From positions 1-59,362 of the forward strand of contig JAFUFP010000062.1 of the NCBI GenBank assembly GCA_017469845.1: 59,362 bases of DNA, written 5' to 3'. Positions 8,765-17,031 of this stretch are shown in pieces. Every line of letters begins with the position of its first letter. The stretch's first letter is position 1. The notes under the pieces were generated by a model. It ran no database searches, was not told the DNA's origin, and saw nothing but the letters and a program-made list of their open reading frames with translations. A program made the position numbers and the translations under genes. This stretch comes from Bacteroidales bacterium. Its GTDB lineage: Bacteria; Bacteroidota; Bacteroidia; Bacteroidales; UBA932.

Positions 8765-10570
8765 TTATTCGGCGGTCTTCTGCTCTATAGTGCTTCCGTG
8801 CATCTCTACGACGGTCTGTTTCCAGAGGTCGGTGTAGCCGGGATTGGTGATGCCGTCGGGGAGATGGGTTGAGAACTCGCTGTGCTTGAAGCTTCCGTCT
8901 TCATTCTGGGCTTTGACATTGCCGTCGATGTATTTCACAAGGAGAGTCTTCTCCAGTTCTCTCCATGCGGAGAATTGGTTCTGGGCGGTTTCTACGGAGT
9001 AGTTGGTCAGGAACCGCTTCACTGCCGCGAAGGCCTCTCCGGTGTCTTCCTTGGGATCATATAAATAGCCCTTCTTTTCAGCCTTTTCGGATTCTTTTTC
9101 AGCGACCAGAAGGTAAAGGTCCAGAGCTTCGTTGTCTATCTCGAAGACCTTGCGCAGCTGGTCCTTCTCGAACTTGTCGATCCTTTCGCGTACATAAGGG
9201 GCCATGATGTTGTACATCTTGTAGCATGCGTTGGAAACCCTGTTGTTGATCCAGAATGATGCTGATTCGGAGTAAGTGAGGATGTCACCGTTTCCTTCCT
9301 GGAAGCATTTGGGGACCTTGGTGGTGTTGGTGTAGATCGGTGTGAGGTATGATGTCGCCGCATCGTCTGTTCCGAACCAGATTATGCCACCGATAACATC
9401 GGGGAAATTGCTCCTTGATTGACCGACGAACCAGAATCCGGTCTGCTGTGTCGCGATGGCCCTTTCATTGATGTAGGTCTTTCCTTCAACGCTGAAGCTC
9501 ATCGGCCTCCACCTGTAGGGAAGTCCGTTTCCGCCGGCTCCGATATCCTGTGTCATGTCCATGGGCGTACCCTCGTAATGATCCCTCATTACGTCCGCGA
9601 TATCCTTTACGGTCAATTTCTTGGCGGGCTGGATATAGAGGGGCATCCTGTTCTTGGTGCTCTGTCCCATCGCATAGTCGATGTAGGTGTAGGCATCTTT
9701 GGTTACCATACGGCCATTCTCGTCTTCAGCGGTGAACCATCCGTTGGAGAGGATGTTGAATGCGCTCCAGACCCTCGCTTCGCATGCCCTGAGTGCTCCG
9801 AAATCGAGCGGGCAGTAAGCGTCAGCAAAGCTGAACTCATCATCGGGACCCTCGTAATAACCCTTCTTTTTCGCGAACGAAATCACGTCCGGAGAGTAAC
9901 GGCAGTTCTCGGGATCCTTGAGGGGGAACGTGGTGATTCTCGCCTGGTTGGCGTGTGCGCTGATATATCCGTCAGGAATTTTGACGGCGACCCAAACCAC
10001 ACCTTTGTTGAGGTTGACCCCGTTCTTCATGACAGTGCCTTTGCCGATCATTTCCATGATCCAGACCTCATTCTTGTCGGCGATGGTGAAGCTTTCGCCT
10101 TCGGAATAATATCCGTACTCGTTGGCCAGGTCAGTCATCAGGGTGATGGCCTCACGTGCGGTTTTGCATCTCTCAAGGGCGACGTAGATGAGGGAACCGT
10201 AGTCGATTCCGCCGTTCCTGTCGTGAAGCTCGCTCCTTCCGCCGAAAGTCGTTTCGGCTATGATGAGCTGATGCTCGTTCATGTTCCCGACTCTCTTGTA
10301 TGTATGTGCGGGCTGGGGAATCTCTCCGAGATATCTTCCGGAATCCCAGTCGTAGATTTTTCTGGTGGTTCCCGCCTTCCAATCTGCAGCGGGTGCGAAA
10401 TACAGTTCCCCGAAGAGGGCGTGGGAGTCGGCCGCATATGAAACGAGAATGGAGCCGTCAGCGCTGGCGCCTTTGGTTACGATGATGTTCGTGCAGGCAT
10501 CTGTCTTCATTGTTGCCGCCATCGACAGGATAGCCGTGGCCAGGATGCAGAGTGTCTTTGTTTTTTTCAT
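8765..10570 (-). CDS. C69-family dipeptidase (secreted)
   Basis: The 601-residue protein has a signal-like N-terminus (MKKTKTLCILATAILSMAA) followed by DACTNIIVTKGASADGS. Cys26 is the expected N-terminal nucleophile of peptidase family C69/U34, exposed by processing. These enzymes cleave dipeptides with broad specificity; in Bacteroidetes the exported ones act in the periplasm. The start at 10570 is chosen because it precedes the signal peptide and has the purine-rich GGCGGGG just upstream; an in-frame ATG at 10612 would add 14 residues unlike a signal. The gene stands alone and converges on the ATPase gene without a visible terminator between them. Confidence 0.88.
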   Translation of the reverse strand: MKKTKTLCILATAILSMAATMKTDACTNIIVTKGASADGSILVSYAADSHALFGELYFAPAADWKAGTTRKIYDWDSGRYLGEIPQPAHTYKRVGNMNEHQLIIAETTFGGRSELHDRNGGIDYGSLIYVALERCKTAREAITLMTDLANEYGYYSEGESFTIADKNEVWIMEMIGKGTVMKNGVNLNKGVVWVAVKIPDGYISAHANQARITTFPLKDPENCRYSPDVISFAKKKGYYEGPDDEFSFADAYCPLDFGALRACEARVWSAFNILSNGWFTAEDENGRMVTKDAYTYIDYAMGQSTKNRMPLYIQPAKKLTVKDIADVMRDHYEGTPMDMTQDIGAGGNGLPYRWRPMSFSVEGKTYINERAIATQQTGFWFVGQSRSNFPDVIGGIIWFGTDDAATSYLTPIYTNTTKVPKCFQEGNGDILTYSESASFWINNRVSNACYKMYNIMAPYVRERIDKFEKDQLRKVFEIDNEALDLYLLVAEKESEKAEKKGYLYDPKEDTGEAFAAVKRFLTNYSVETAQNQFSAWRELEKTLLVKYIDGNVKAQNEDGSFKHSEFSTHLPDGITNPGYTDLWKQTVVEMHGSTIEQKTAE

Positions 10571-10759
10571 TTTGTTCCCCGCCTTATTCCGGAACCCTCC
10601 GGCAGGAAACACGGGGCATTTCCTATTGGTTACGATTTAATCTTGTTTGCAGAAAGCCTTATCAGCAAATCCCTTGCCGTATCTTGTTCGGGGAGGGGAT
10701 ATGCCCGGTCAGACAGCCCAGGTCACACTTTCTTGCTTTTGCTTTTCTCATTTATTCGC

Positions 10760-10767
10760 TAATTTTG
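10760..10767 (+). promoter_or_regulatory. -7 box TAATTTTG upstream of the small secreted protein gene
   Basis: This is a perfect TAnnTTTG match. With the gene starting at 10890, the transcript would carry a leader of about 115 bases, long for this window, in which I see no strong hairpin. The rest of 10571-10889 holds no gene I can support. Confidence 0.45.
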
Positions 10768-10889
10768 CGTGAGAGTTGAATTTCAGCAATGAACGGTGTG
10801 AAGACCTTTGTTCCGCGGGGCACGGAAATTGTGACGTCTACTCCGGAATAGGCTTATTACAAATTGCAAATCTATTAATTTTTATTGGT

Positions 10890-11306
10890 ATGAGAAAGGT
10901 GATAACGTCCGTAATGTTGACCTTTTTGGCTTCTGTCGCTTTTTCGGTGAGTGTTCTTGCTCAGTCGCAGGACCCGAAGCAGCCGTCCATGGAGGAACTG
11001 GCGACCCAGGAGGCCGATCGTCTGGGAGCTATTCTTAAACTTGAGGACTGGCAGATTTTCTACGTCGATTCAACACTCCAACATGATTATGTCGCTCTGG
11101 ATACAGAGTTGAAAGAACTTCAGAAATCGAAAGTCGGCAACACGGATATTTACATTTCCGTCCAGGACAAGTGGATGCAGCAGATCTACAATACGTTCCA
11201 GACGATATTCGACGAAGATCAGTGGGCTTCATACCTGAAAAGCGGAGCCGCGAAAGAGCAGAAAGCCCGTGATAAGAGAAAAGCGAAAGCTGCGGGCAAA
11301 AAGTAG
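10890..11306 (+). CDS. Small secreted hypothetical protein
   Basis: The 138-residue protein has a clear Sec signal (MRKVITSVMLTFLASVAFSVSVLAQ) and a helical, charged mature part ending in a Lys/Ala-rich tail (ARDKRKAKAAGKK). The mature domain (DRLGAILKLEDWQIFYVDST) is all-alpha in appearance and loosely like small periplasmic chaperone-type proteins, but I do not recognise a named family. The start at 10890 is chosen over the in-frame ATG at 10776 because it alone gives a signal peptide. It stands between its own promoter and the pheS promoter. Confidence 0.65.
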   Translation: MRKVITSVMLTFLASVAFSVSVLAQSQDPKQPSMEELATQEADRLGAILKLEDWQIFYVDSTLQHDYVALDTELKELQKSKVGNTDIYISVQDKWMQQIYNTFQTIFDEDQWASYLKSGAAKEQKARDKRKAKAAGKK

Positions 11307-11356
11307 CTTTTTTCTCCATTCTTCTTCCGAGGTCTGCATTTTCGAGTAAATATTTG

Positions 11357-11364
11357 TAATTTTG
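11357..11364 (+). promoter_or_regulatory. -7 box TAATTTTG for pheS
   Basis: This is a perfect TAnnTTTG match 33 bases before the pheS ATG at 11398. It rules out an in-frame start at 11362, which would lie upstream of the transcription start. Confidence 0.6.
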
Positions 11365-11397
11365 CGGTCCTTAAAGAAGAAAACGATCGTATTAGAT

Positions 11398-12432
11398 ATG
11401 AAGGAACAGATAGAACAGCTTCTTGAAGAAATCAAAGGTCTCAAGTGCGCTACAGACAAAGAAGTTGAAGAGGCAAGAATACGCCTTCTCGGAAAGAAAG
11501 GTGAGGTTACCAAACTTTTCGAGGAGTTCAGGGGAATTGCTCCTGAGCTGAAGAAGGAATTCGGTCAGAAACTGAATGTCCTGAAAAAGGAAGCAACCGC
11601 CAAGATTGAGGAACTCAAGTCAATGGCGAAGGCAACGGGCTCGGCTTCCACCAATTCGGACGATGTCACGATGCCCGGTGACCCTTATGGTCTGGGCTCA
11701 CGTCACCCTGTCTCGATAGCCCGTCAGCAGATCATCAACATTTTCCGCAAATTCGGTTACGATGTGGCCGAAGGTCCGGAGATTGAAGATGACTATCATG
11801 TATTCGAAGCTCTGAATTTCCCTCCGAATCACCCGGCAAGGGATATGCAGGATACCTTCTTCGTATCTGTGGGACATCCGAACCCTCTTCTTCTCCGTAC
11901 CCATACCTCATCCGTCCAGGTACGGACCATGGAGAAGATGTCTCTTCCCATCAGGGTCATCTGCCCTGGTCGAGTTTTCAGGAATGAGGCGATTTCCGCA
12001 AGGGCTCATTGCATCTTCCATCAGGTTGAGGGACTCTATATCGACGAGAATGTTTCCTTCGCGGACCTCAAGCAGGCTATTCTTCTTTTCGCCCGTGAAA
12101 TGTTCGGAGCGGATACACAGATCCGTATGAGGCCTTCATATTTCCCGTTCACGGAACCTTCTGCGGAGGTTGATGTCAGCTGCAATATCTGCAAGGGAAA
12201 AGGATGCAACATCTGCAAAGGAACCGGTTGGCTCGAGATCCTCGGTTGCGGTATGGTAGACCCCAACGTCCTTGAAGCATCAGGAATCGACAGCAAGAAG
12301 TACAGCGGATTCGCATTCGGAATGGGTGTAGAAAGGATTGCTATGCTCAAGTGGCAGGTCAATGACCTGAGGCACTATTTCGAAAATGATATGCGCTTCC
12401 TCCGTGAATTCAGTCCTTGCGTTGAAGTATAA
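11398..12432 (+). CDS. pheS: Phenylalanyl-tRNA synthetase alpha subunit
   Basis: The 344-residue class II synthetase subunit charges tRNA-Phe as part of the alpha2-beta2 enzyme. There is an N-terminal coiled coil (about 1-90), then motif-2-type sequence ICPGRVFRNEAISARAH and motif 3 FAFGMGVERIAML near the end. A cysteine cluster CNICKGKGCNIC (about 262-273) followed by KGTGW looks like a small zinc-binding insertion, as found in a number of bacterial PheS proteins. The beta subunit gene pheT is not adjacent and not in this window. The next feature is tRNA-Gly with its own promoter. Confidence 0.96.
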   Translation: MKEQIEQLLEEIKGLKCATDKEVEEARIRLLGKKGEVTKLFEEFRGIAPELKKEFGQKLNVLKKEATAKIEELKSMAKATGSASTNSDDVTMPGDPYGLGSRHPVSIARQQIINIFRKFGYDVAEGPEIEDDYHVFEALNFPPNHPARDMQDTFFVSVGHPNPLLLRTHTSSVQVRTMEKMSLPIRVICPGRVFRNEAISARAHCIFHQVEGLYIDENVSFADLKQAILLFAREMFGADTQIRMRPSYFPFTEPSAEVDVSCNICKGKGCNICKGTGWLEILGCGMVDPNVLEASGIDSKKYSGFAFGMGVERIAMLKWQVNDLRHYFENDMRFLREFSPCVEV

Positions 12433-12477
12433 AAAAGGCCTATTTTAGTCCGATAAATAGAAAAAACGCAAAAAACA

Positions 12478-12508
12478 TTTGGTGATATCCAAAATTGTTG
12501 TACCTTTG
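12478..12508 (+). promoter_or_regulatory. Promoter of tRNA-Gly(GCC)
   Basis: TTTG (12478-12481), 19 bases, TACCTTTG (12501-12508): an ideal Bacteroidetes housekeeping promoter 29 bases before the tRNA. Confidence 0.85.
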
Positions 12509-12536
12509 CAATCCCGAAACACCAAAACGGGATAAT

Positions 12537-12612
<76 letters not shown>

Positions 12613-12613
12613 T

Positions 12614-12646
12614 AAAGACTCTGAAGAAATTCAGGGTCTTTTTCTT
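12614..12646 (+). terminator. Intrinsic terminator of tRNA-Gly(GCC)
   Basis: AAAGACTCTGAA pairs with TTCAGGGTCTTT around a GAAA loop, followed by TTTCTTTT. Confidence 0.8.
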
Positions 12647-12885
12647 TTACTATAAATGCCTTACAAGCTTCTCAGACCGCATTCTCGCCGTTCCTTCCAG
12701 TTCTCAATGGCGTTCCCGACCCAGAAAAGCCTCTAAAATACGGCAGGTTGCCTCAATAATCCAGATAATGAACCAATGCGAATAAGAGATTATAATTCTT
12801 TTTCAGCTATCTGCTGCCGCGGCCGGAAGAGCTTATTTGCGACTATCCTGTTTTTCTTGATTGTGACCGGATTCTGATAAGATAA

Positions 12886-12908
12886 GCCTCTCGGAAACCC
12901 GGGAGGCC
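12886..12908 (-). terminator. Terminator-like hairpin downstream of the HTH_34/membrane pair
   Basis: GCCTC-T-CGG and CCGGGAGGC form a stem with a short A-rich loop, located about 40 bases past the minus-strand stop at 12948. T-runs are modest on both sides, so direction is uncertain. The rest of 12650-12945 holds nothing I can support as a gene. Confidence 0.45.
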
Positions 12909-12947
12909 TTTTCTCAATCAGTAGTGTAGGGTTTTCGGGCGTTATTA

Positions 12948-13256
12948 CTATACGCTTCCGGGAATGTAACTCCGGAGTGCTTCCACGTATTCGGCGAAAG
13001 CATCTTTTCCCCGATCGGTGATGCTGCAGATCGTCTGCGGCATTTTTCCTTTGAATCCCTTCGTCACGTCGATGTAGCCCGCTTGCTGTAGCTTGTCGAT
13101 CTGGACACTCAGATTGCCCGAGGTCGCCCCCGTCTGTTTTTTCAGGTAGACAAAGTCTGCGCTGTCCGCATCCAGAAGGATCGACATCACCGCCAAGCGA
13201 AGCTCGGAATGGAGCAGGGGATCAAGCGGCTTGAAAGGTTTTCCGTTCTCGGGCAT
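12948..13256 (-). CDS. Winged-helix transcriptional regulator (HTH_34 type)
   Basis: The 102-residue protein is a single winged helix. The start (KPLDPLLHSELRLAVMSILL) and the recognition region ATSGNLSVQIDKLQQAGYI, then VTKGFKGKMP for the wing, match the short MarR/ArsR-like HTH_34 family. Such proteins usually repress a neighbouring membrane or efflux protein. It lies 3 bases downstream of a membrane protein gene on the same strand, so they form an operon, and a set of overlapping dyads sits inside the operon promoter. Autoregulation through those dyads is inference. Confidence 0.85.
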   Translation of the reverse strand: MPENGKPFKPLDPLLHSELRLAVMSILLDADSADFVYLKKQTGATSGNLSVQIDKLQQAGYIDVTKGFKGKMPQTICSITDRGKDAFAEYVEALRSYIPGSV

Positions 13257-13259
13257 GGC

Positions 13260-13877
13260 TTAATTGTTTGTCTGTTTCTGAAGAATGATACCGGGGATGA
13301 TAAGGGCGAACAGTCCAAGTATCAGGAAGACCAGGATACGGACGGCTGAAGCTTCCGGCATCACCATCAGGAATGTGACGGAAAGGGCAGTTGCCACGAC
13401 CGCTGATATCGTGATCGGTTTGAACTTGAGGACAGATCCGGAGAGTGTGCCGCAAAGGCCCATCAACAATACTATGATCAAAGTCAGGTCAACCGATAAG
13501 GGTCCTTCAATACCGATCATGGTACGTATTCCCCAAGCGACCCATACAAGGGCGAAGAATCCTGTAGCGAAGATTCCGAACCACATCCAGATCTTGCCGA
13601 GCGTGCGGCTTATCTCTGTGTCGGGTACTTTTTCGCTGTTCCGTGTCATGGAACGCATGCACACAGCGCCGACGGCTGTCATTGCGAACCAAAGGAAGTT
13701 CCAAGCGGGGCTTCCTGTAGTGGCCCACAGAGCATAAATGATGACGGACGTGAGCGCAACCAGTGTACCCCAGAGGATGAGGGGTTTGCCGGAGTTCCTT
13801 GCAATCGTGCGGCGACTGCGGTCAATTGTCTCCGCAATGAGGCGGAGGCTGTTTTCTGCTGAAAAGTTGGTTTCCAT
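13260..13877 (-). CDS. Multi-pass membrane protein paired with the HTH_34 regulator
   Basis: The 205-residue protein begins with a short amphipathic cytoplasmic helix (SLRLIAETIDRSRRTIARNS) and has about six hydrophobic segments (from LILWGTLVALTSVIIYALW to ILVFLILGLFALIIPGIIL). I do not know its function. Pairs of this kind, a small membrane protein plus a one-domain winged-helix regulator, are common in Bacteroidetes. It is first in the two-gene operon. Confidence 0.7.
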   Translation of the reverse strand: METNFSAENSLRLIAETIDRSRRTIARNSGKPLILWGTLVALTSVIIYALWATTGSPAWNFLWFAMTAVGAVCMRSMTRNSEKVPDTEISRTLGKIWMWFGIFATGFFALVWVAWGIRTMIGIEGPLSVDLTLIIVLLMGLCGTLSGSVLKFKPITISAVVATALSVTFLMVMPEASAVRILVFLILGLFALIIPGIILQKQTNN

Positions 13878-13949
13878 TTTTTTTGCTTTTATTGGTTGTT
13901 ATGTATCTCCCTGCTGCCGTTGCGCACCGGTTCAGGATTGATCTCGGTG

Positions 13950-13981
13950 CAAATATAAACCAGTTTATAATATAAACCAAA
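13950..13981 (-). promoter_or_regulatory. Promoter with nested dyad operator for the membrane/HTH_34 operon
   Basis: On the minus strand: TTTG (13978-13981), 20 bases, TATATTTG (13950-13957). Between the boxes are two overlapping inverted repeats sharing the arm TATAAAC: TATAAACCAGTTTATA (13954-13969) and GTTTATAATATAAAC (13963-13977). A dimeric winged-helix repressor bound there would block RNA polymerase. Confidence 0.6.
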
Positions 13982-14163
13982 TTTATTTTGATTTTTTTTG
14001 CAAAAATTTTTCGGCCGTGTCGGATTTCAATCAAAAACCTCCATTTGTCTCAGGTACGATACTGAGATGAGGGATTGTTTCAAGAAAGTATTCCTTCCGG
14101 CATGTTTCATTCGGCCAATTCCCCACATTGGCTCTTTCGGGTCTTGAAACATTCATCCATAAG

Positions 14164-14194
14164 ATTGCAAAACGAAATTTGTGAAGTATCTTTG
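14164..14194 (+). promoter_or_regulatory. Promoter of the CE1-type esterase gene
   Basis: ATTG (14164-14167), 19 bases, TATCTTTG (14187-14194), 58 bases before the ATG at 14252. The rest of the 13982-14163 gap shows no gene. Confidence 0.65.
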
Positions 14195-14251
14195 TGAACG
14201 GTCAAATCCAAACCGGAGAAGTCTACCAGAAGTGACTATACCTTATATATT

Positions 14252-15352
14252 ATGAAGAAGTTTATTGTTCTTTCCGTTGCTTTGGCAACCATCCTGAGTT
14301 CATTCAGTGCAAATGCACAGTGGCCGCAAAGACGAATGACCCCGAACGATACACTCAAGAGTGTACGTGTACTTCCTGACGGGACGACCGTTTTCAGCAT
14401 CTATGCGCCGAAAGCGATATCCGTCAGCCTTGCCGGAGATGCAGTTCCGTGGGGACAGCCTCTTGTTCCTACAGAGAAGGACGGCGTCTGGTCCTTCAGT
14501 GTCCCGAACCTCAAACCGGGTGCCTACAGGTATCATTTCGTGGTGGACGGAATCACAGTTTATGATCCCAAGAGCCCTACAACCACCCAGAACACGGCGC
14601 TTGCCGTTGTCGAGCCCAATGGAAGGGAATTCTTCTCCTATAATCCCGAAATCAAGCACGGCGCATTGGCCGTACGTTCTTATTGGAGCAAGACTCTCGG
14701 AAAAGCGAGGACTATGCGCGTGTGGACTCCTGCAGGATACGAAGCGGGAAAGGAGAAACTCCCCGTGCTCTACCTTGTTCATGGCGGCGGAGACACAGAT
14801 GTGGCATGGCCTACGGCCGGATGTGCGGGAGATATCCTTGACAACCTCCTCGCTGAAGGCAAGATGGTTCCCATGATTGTCGTCATGCCAGACGGATCTT
14901 GCGACATCTCTTCTTTCGAGAAGGACCTCATGGCCGATATCATTCCTTTCATTGAGTCAAATTACCGGGTCATCGCGGACAAGGACCATAGGGCGATTTC
15001 GGGTCTTTCGATGGGAGGAATCGAGACACTCGAAGTCATTTTCCAAAATCCTGACAAGTTCGGTTACGTATGGTGCCTTTCCGGAGGATTCAACCCGGGT
15101 GTGGACATCGAGAAAGAGGCCGAGAGGCTCAATGTAAGGAAAAATGCCGCCATCATCAACAAGAACTGCAAAGAGTTCGTGATGACCCAAGGAGGCAGGA
15201 CCGATATAACATACATCTCCGGAGAGAAGGCCAACAAGCTTTTTGACGAGGTCGGTCTCAAGTACGAATATCAGGAAGTTGGAGAAGGCCATACCTGGTA
15301 TACCTGGAAGCTGAACCTGTACGACGAAGCTCAGAGACTGTTCAAGAAATAA
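14252..15352 (+). CDS. Secreted CE1-type carbohydrate esterase with N-terminal CBM48-like domain
   Basis: The 366-residue protein has a Sec signal (MKKFIVLSVALATILSSFSANA), an N-terminal immunoglobulin-like E-set/CBM48 domain (about 35-120, VFSIYAPKAISVSLAGD) and an esterase-D/feruloyl-esterase alpha/beta hydrolase domain. The catalytic triad can be read: Ser253 in GLSMGG, an acid further on, and His in GEGHTW near the C-terminus. Such proteins remove ferulate or acetate from plant xylan side chains, outside the cytoplasm. It is monocistronic with its own promoter and terminator. Confidence 0.88.
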   Translation: MKKFIVLSVALATILSSFSANAQWPQRRMTPNDTLKSVRVLPDGTTVFSIYAPKAISVSLAGDAVPWGQPLVPTEKDGVWSFSVPNLKPGAYRYHFVVDGITVYDPKSPTTTQNTALAVVEPNGREFFSYNPEIKHGALAVRSYWSKTLGKARTMRVWTPAGYEAGKEKLPVLYLVHGGGDTDVAWPTAGCAGDILDNLLAEGKMVPMIVVMPDGSCDISSFEKDLMADIIPFIESNYRVIADKDHRAISGLSMGGIETLEVIFQNPDKFGYVWCLSGGFNPGVDIEKEAERLNVRKNAAIINKNCKEFVMTQGGRTDITYISGEKANKLFDEVGLKYEYQEVGEGHTWYTWKLNLYDEAQRLFKK

Positions 15353-15450
15353 TCGTATCATCTCCGATTATTGTTCCGGGGGTGAATCTTCTCTGCGATA
15401 TAACCAAACGAGGGAAGTATCGTTCGGGAAACGGTCCGGAATAAACATTC

Positions 15451-15490
15451 AACGTCCTTGATGGCATGTCAAGTCATCAGGGACGTTTTG
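15451..15490 (+). terminator. Terminator of the esterase gene
   Basis: AACGTCC-TTGATG pairs with CATCA-GGGACGTT, followed by TTG. It may also serve the convergent minus-strand gene ending at 15523. Confidence 0.7.
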
Positions 15491-15522
15491 TTGTAGTCCT
15501 TTTCCGGGAATCCGCTTTAGCT

Positions 15523-16248
15523 TCAGTTTGCGTGGGATGATGATGCCTGTTTCGGTAAGGCTCCGCTGACCTTCTCCCTGTATTTCCGTGAAACGGGAAT
15601 CCTCAAACCCGCAACAATGACGGTCTCCGAAGAGTCAAATGATGCCAGTGAGCGATTGACAAGGTAAGACCGGTGGGTTCTGAGAAAATCCTCCCCAAGG
15701 AGATTTTCCCAACGGCCGATACCCGTTTTGTTGCGGAAGGACTCTCCCTGTACGGTCACAATCCGAACCTCGGTGTCGTTGGATTCGATGAAGGCGATCT
15801 CTTTCAGGGGAAGTGTCACATTTTTCCTTTCAGAACAGAATGTGATGGATTCAGGTTTGTCGGCAAGCATATCCGACAGCTTCTTTTTCCATCCGTAGTC
15901 ACCCAGGGCCATCGCGGAAAGAATCAGTCCAAGGAAAACGGGATTTCCGAGAACGGGAGGAATTCCCGCACTCTTGACCAGAAACCCTTCCGCGGAATAT
16001 TGGGTCCAGATACATTCATGAAGAATGAGTATAAGGAGAGTCGCGCTTATCAGGACTGCGATGGAAAGGTATACCTTGTCCAATAATCTTTCAGTTTTCG
16101 GCATGGCGAACTCGAGGGCGATGGCGCAAGGACAGAAAAGGAGAGCCAGCATAAAAGAATTGGTTATGGAATATCCCAAGCTCTCAAGAATGACAGCAAG
16201 CAAAGACACGGCGAAAGCCCAGTAGGATATTCTTCCCAGAAGTCTCAT
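15523..16248 (-). CDS. Membrane-anchored LytTR-domain transcriptional regulator
   Basis: In this 241-residue protein the N-terminal half has four hydrophobic segments (about 5-20, 27-46, 57-78 and 100-116). The C-terminal part (about 133-232) is a LytTR DNA-binding domain, seen in PLKEIAFIESNDTEVRIVT, LLGEDFLRTHRSYLVNR and IPVSRKYREKV. LytTR proteins are usually response regulators; this one has a membrane sensor and no receiver domain, and no histidine kinase is near. It converges on the esterase gene. Confidence 0.85.
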   Translation of the reverse strand: MRLLGRISYWAFAVSLLAVILESLGYSITNSFMLALLFCPCAIALEFAMPKTERLLDKVYLSIAVLISATLLILILHECIWTQYSAEGFLVKSAGIPPVLGNPVFLGLILSAMALGDYGWKKKLSDMLADKPESITFCSERKNVTLPLKEIAFIESNDTEVRIVTVQGESFRNKTGIGRWENLLGEDFLRTHRSYLVNRSLASFDSSETVIVAGLRIPVSRKYREKVSGALPKQASSSHAN

Positions 16249-16336
16249 CTTGTCCCAAAATTAGCACTTCTTCCATAATAACGCAACATGTGAATCCCTA
16301 CAATGGGTTTTGAATGGCATAGGAGGGGATTTGACT

Positions 16337-16367
16337 TTTGTATTGCAGGGCTAATGATCTACCTTTG
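16337..16367 (+). promoter_or_regulatory. Promoter of the ExbB-like membrane protein gene
   Basis: TTTG (16337-16340), 19 bases, TACCTTTG (16360-16367): an ideal promoter 35 bases before the ATG at 16402. Confidence 0.8.
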
Positions 16368-16401
16368 CTCCAAAGAAGTCAAACGTTTAAAGATCATTAT
16401 T

Positions 16402-16788
16402 ATGCAGGAAACCATATTCATGGCGGATTCGTCAGGTGTATTTCATCCGCATACCGTAGAAAAGGCCTCAACGGGCATTCCCGAATTGTTTGTCGAAGGA
16501 GGGTCCTTCGGCATGATACTCATTACCCTCTTTCTTATCGCGCTTTTTGTCGCCGCATGGAAAGCGCCAAGGTGGGTCAAGGAAATAGGTATAGGCGCTC
16601 TCGTCGTTTCCATCTTTTGGTCGCTCCATGGCTTGTACCAGATGTTCGGAGTTGTGCAAAAGTTTGGTGAAGTCGGTTTCCCGGTCATTTGCGGGGGAAT
16701 AAGGGTAGCCATGTTGGGACTGTTCTATGGATTGATAGTCTATTTCATTTCTTTGGTTTTACGGGTGGTCAACAAGCCGAGAATATGA
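16402..16788 (+). CDS. Small MotA/TolQ/ExbB-like membrane protein
   Basis: The 128-residue protein has three hydrophobic segments (FGMILITLFLIALFVAAW, IGALVVSIFWSLHGLYQMF, VAMLGLFYGLIVYFISLVL). The final stretch, with GGIRVAMLGLFYGL, resembles the ion-channel helix region of MotA/TolQ/ExbB proteins, but the protein is roughly half the usual length and no ExbD/TolR partner follows. The start at 16402 is set by the promoter at 16337-16367, which makes the longer in-frame ORF from 16303 untranslatable. Function is not assigned. Confidence 0.65.
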   Translation: MQETIFMADSSGVFHPHTVEKASTGIPELFVEGGSFGMILITLFLIALFVAAWKAPRWVKEIGIGALVVSIFWSLHGLYQMFGVVQKFGEVGFPVICGGIRVAMLGLFYGLIVYFISLVLRVVNKPRI

Positions 16789-16803
16789 TATAATCCCCTC
16801 CTC

Positions 16804-16835
16804 TTTGTTCGTATTTATGTTTTTCTCTATTTTTG
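16804..16835 (+). promoter_or_regulatory. Promoter upstream of a short ORF and the TlpA-like lipoprotein
   Basis: TTTG (16804-16807), 20 bases, TATTTTTG (16828-16835). The predicted start of transcription, near 16842, is just upstream of the ATG at 16856. Confidence 0.6.
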
Positions 16836-16855
16836 CTATGAAATTCTTTACGACA

Positions 16856-16972
16856 ATGAGAGCTGATATTCCACCGACATGTTCAATCGAATACCTGGAC
16901 ATGGAGATTCCGCTTGTCATCCAGGAGGACCGAAAAGGGTCCATGCCCGCTGTGCAGGAAATTGAGAATTAA
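16856..16972 (+). CDS. Short ORF, possible small protein or leader peptide
   Basis: The 38-residue ORF (MRADIPPTCSIEYLDMEIPL onward) begins just after the promoter at 16804-16835; in-frame ATGs at 16838 and 16817 would lie at or before the transcription start. Its TAA stop overlaps by one base an ATG at 16972 in frame with the TlpA-like gene (TAATG), a typical coupling arrangement. The peptide is acidic with one Cys and no signal. I do not recognise it; it could be a real small protein, a coupling leader or chance. Confidence 0.35.
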   Translation: MRADIPPTCSIEYLDMEIPLVIQEDRKGSMPAVQEIEN

Positions 16973-17031
16973 TGATTTATGATTTATTGAAATACGTCAC
17001 TGACAAGGGACAGCCAAAAACATCTGACAAT

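Noticed and set aside
12647..12885. Possible small gene or pseudogene after tRNA-Gly(GCC)
   Set aside because: The reading frames there are short, overlap the tRNA or lack start signals, and give no recognisable protein. I see nothing I can support.
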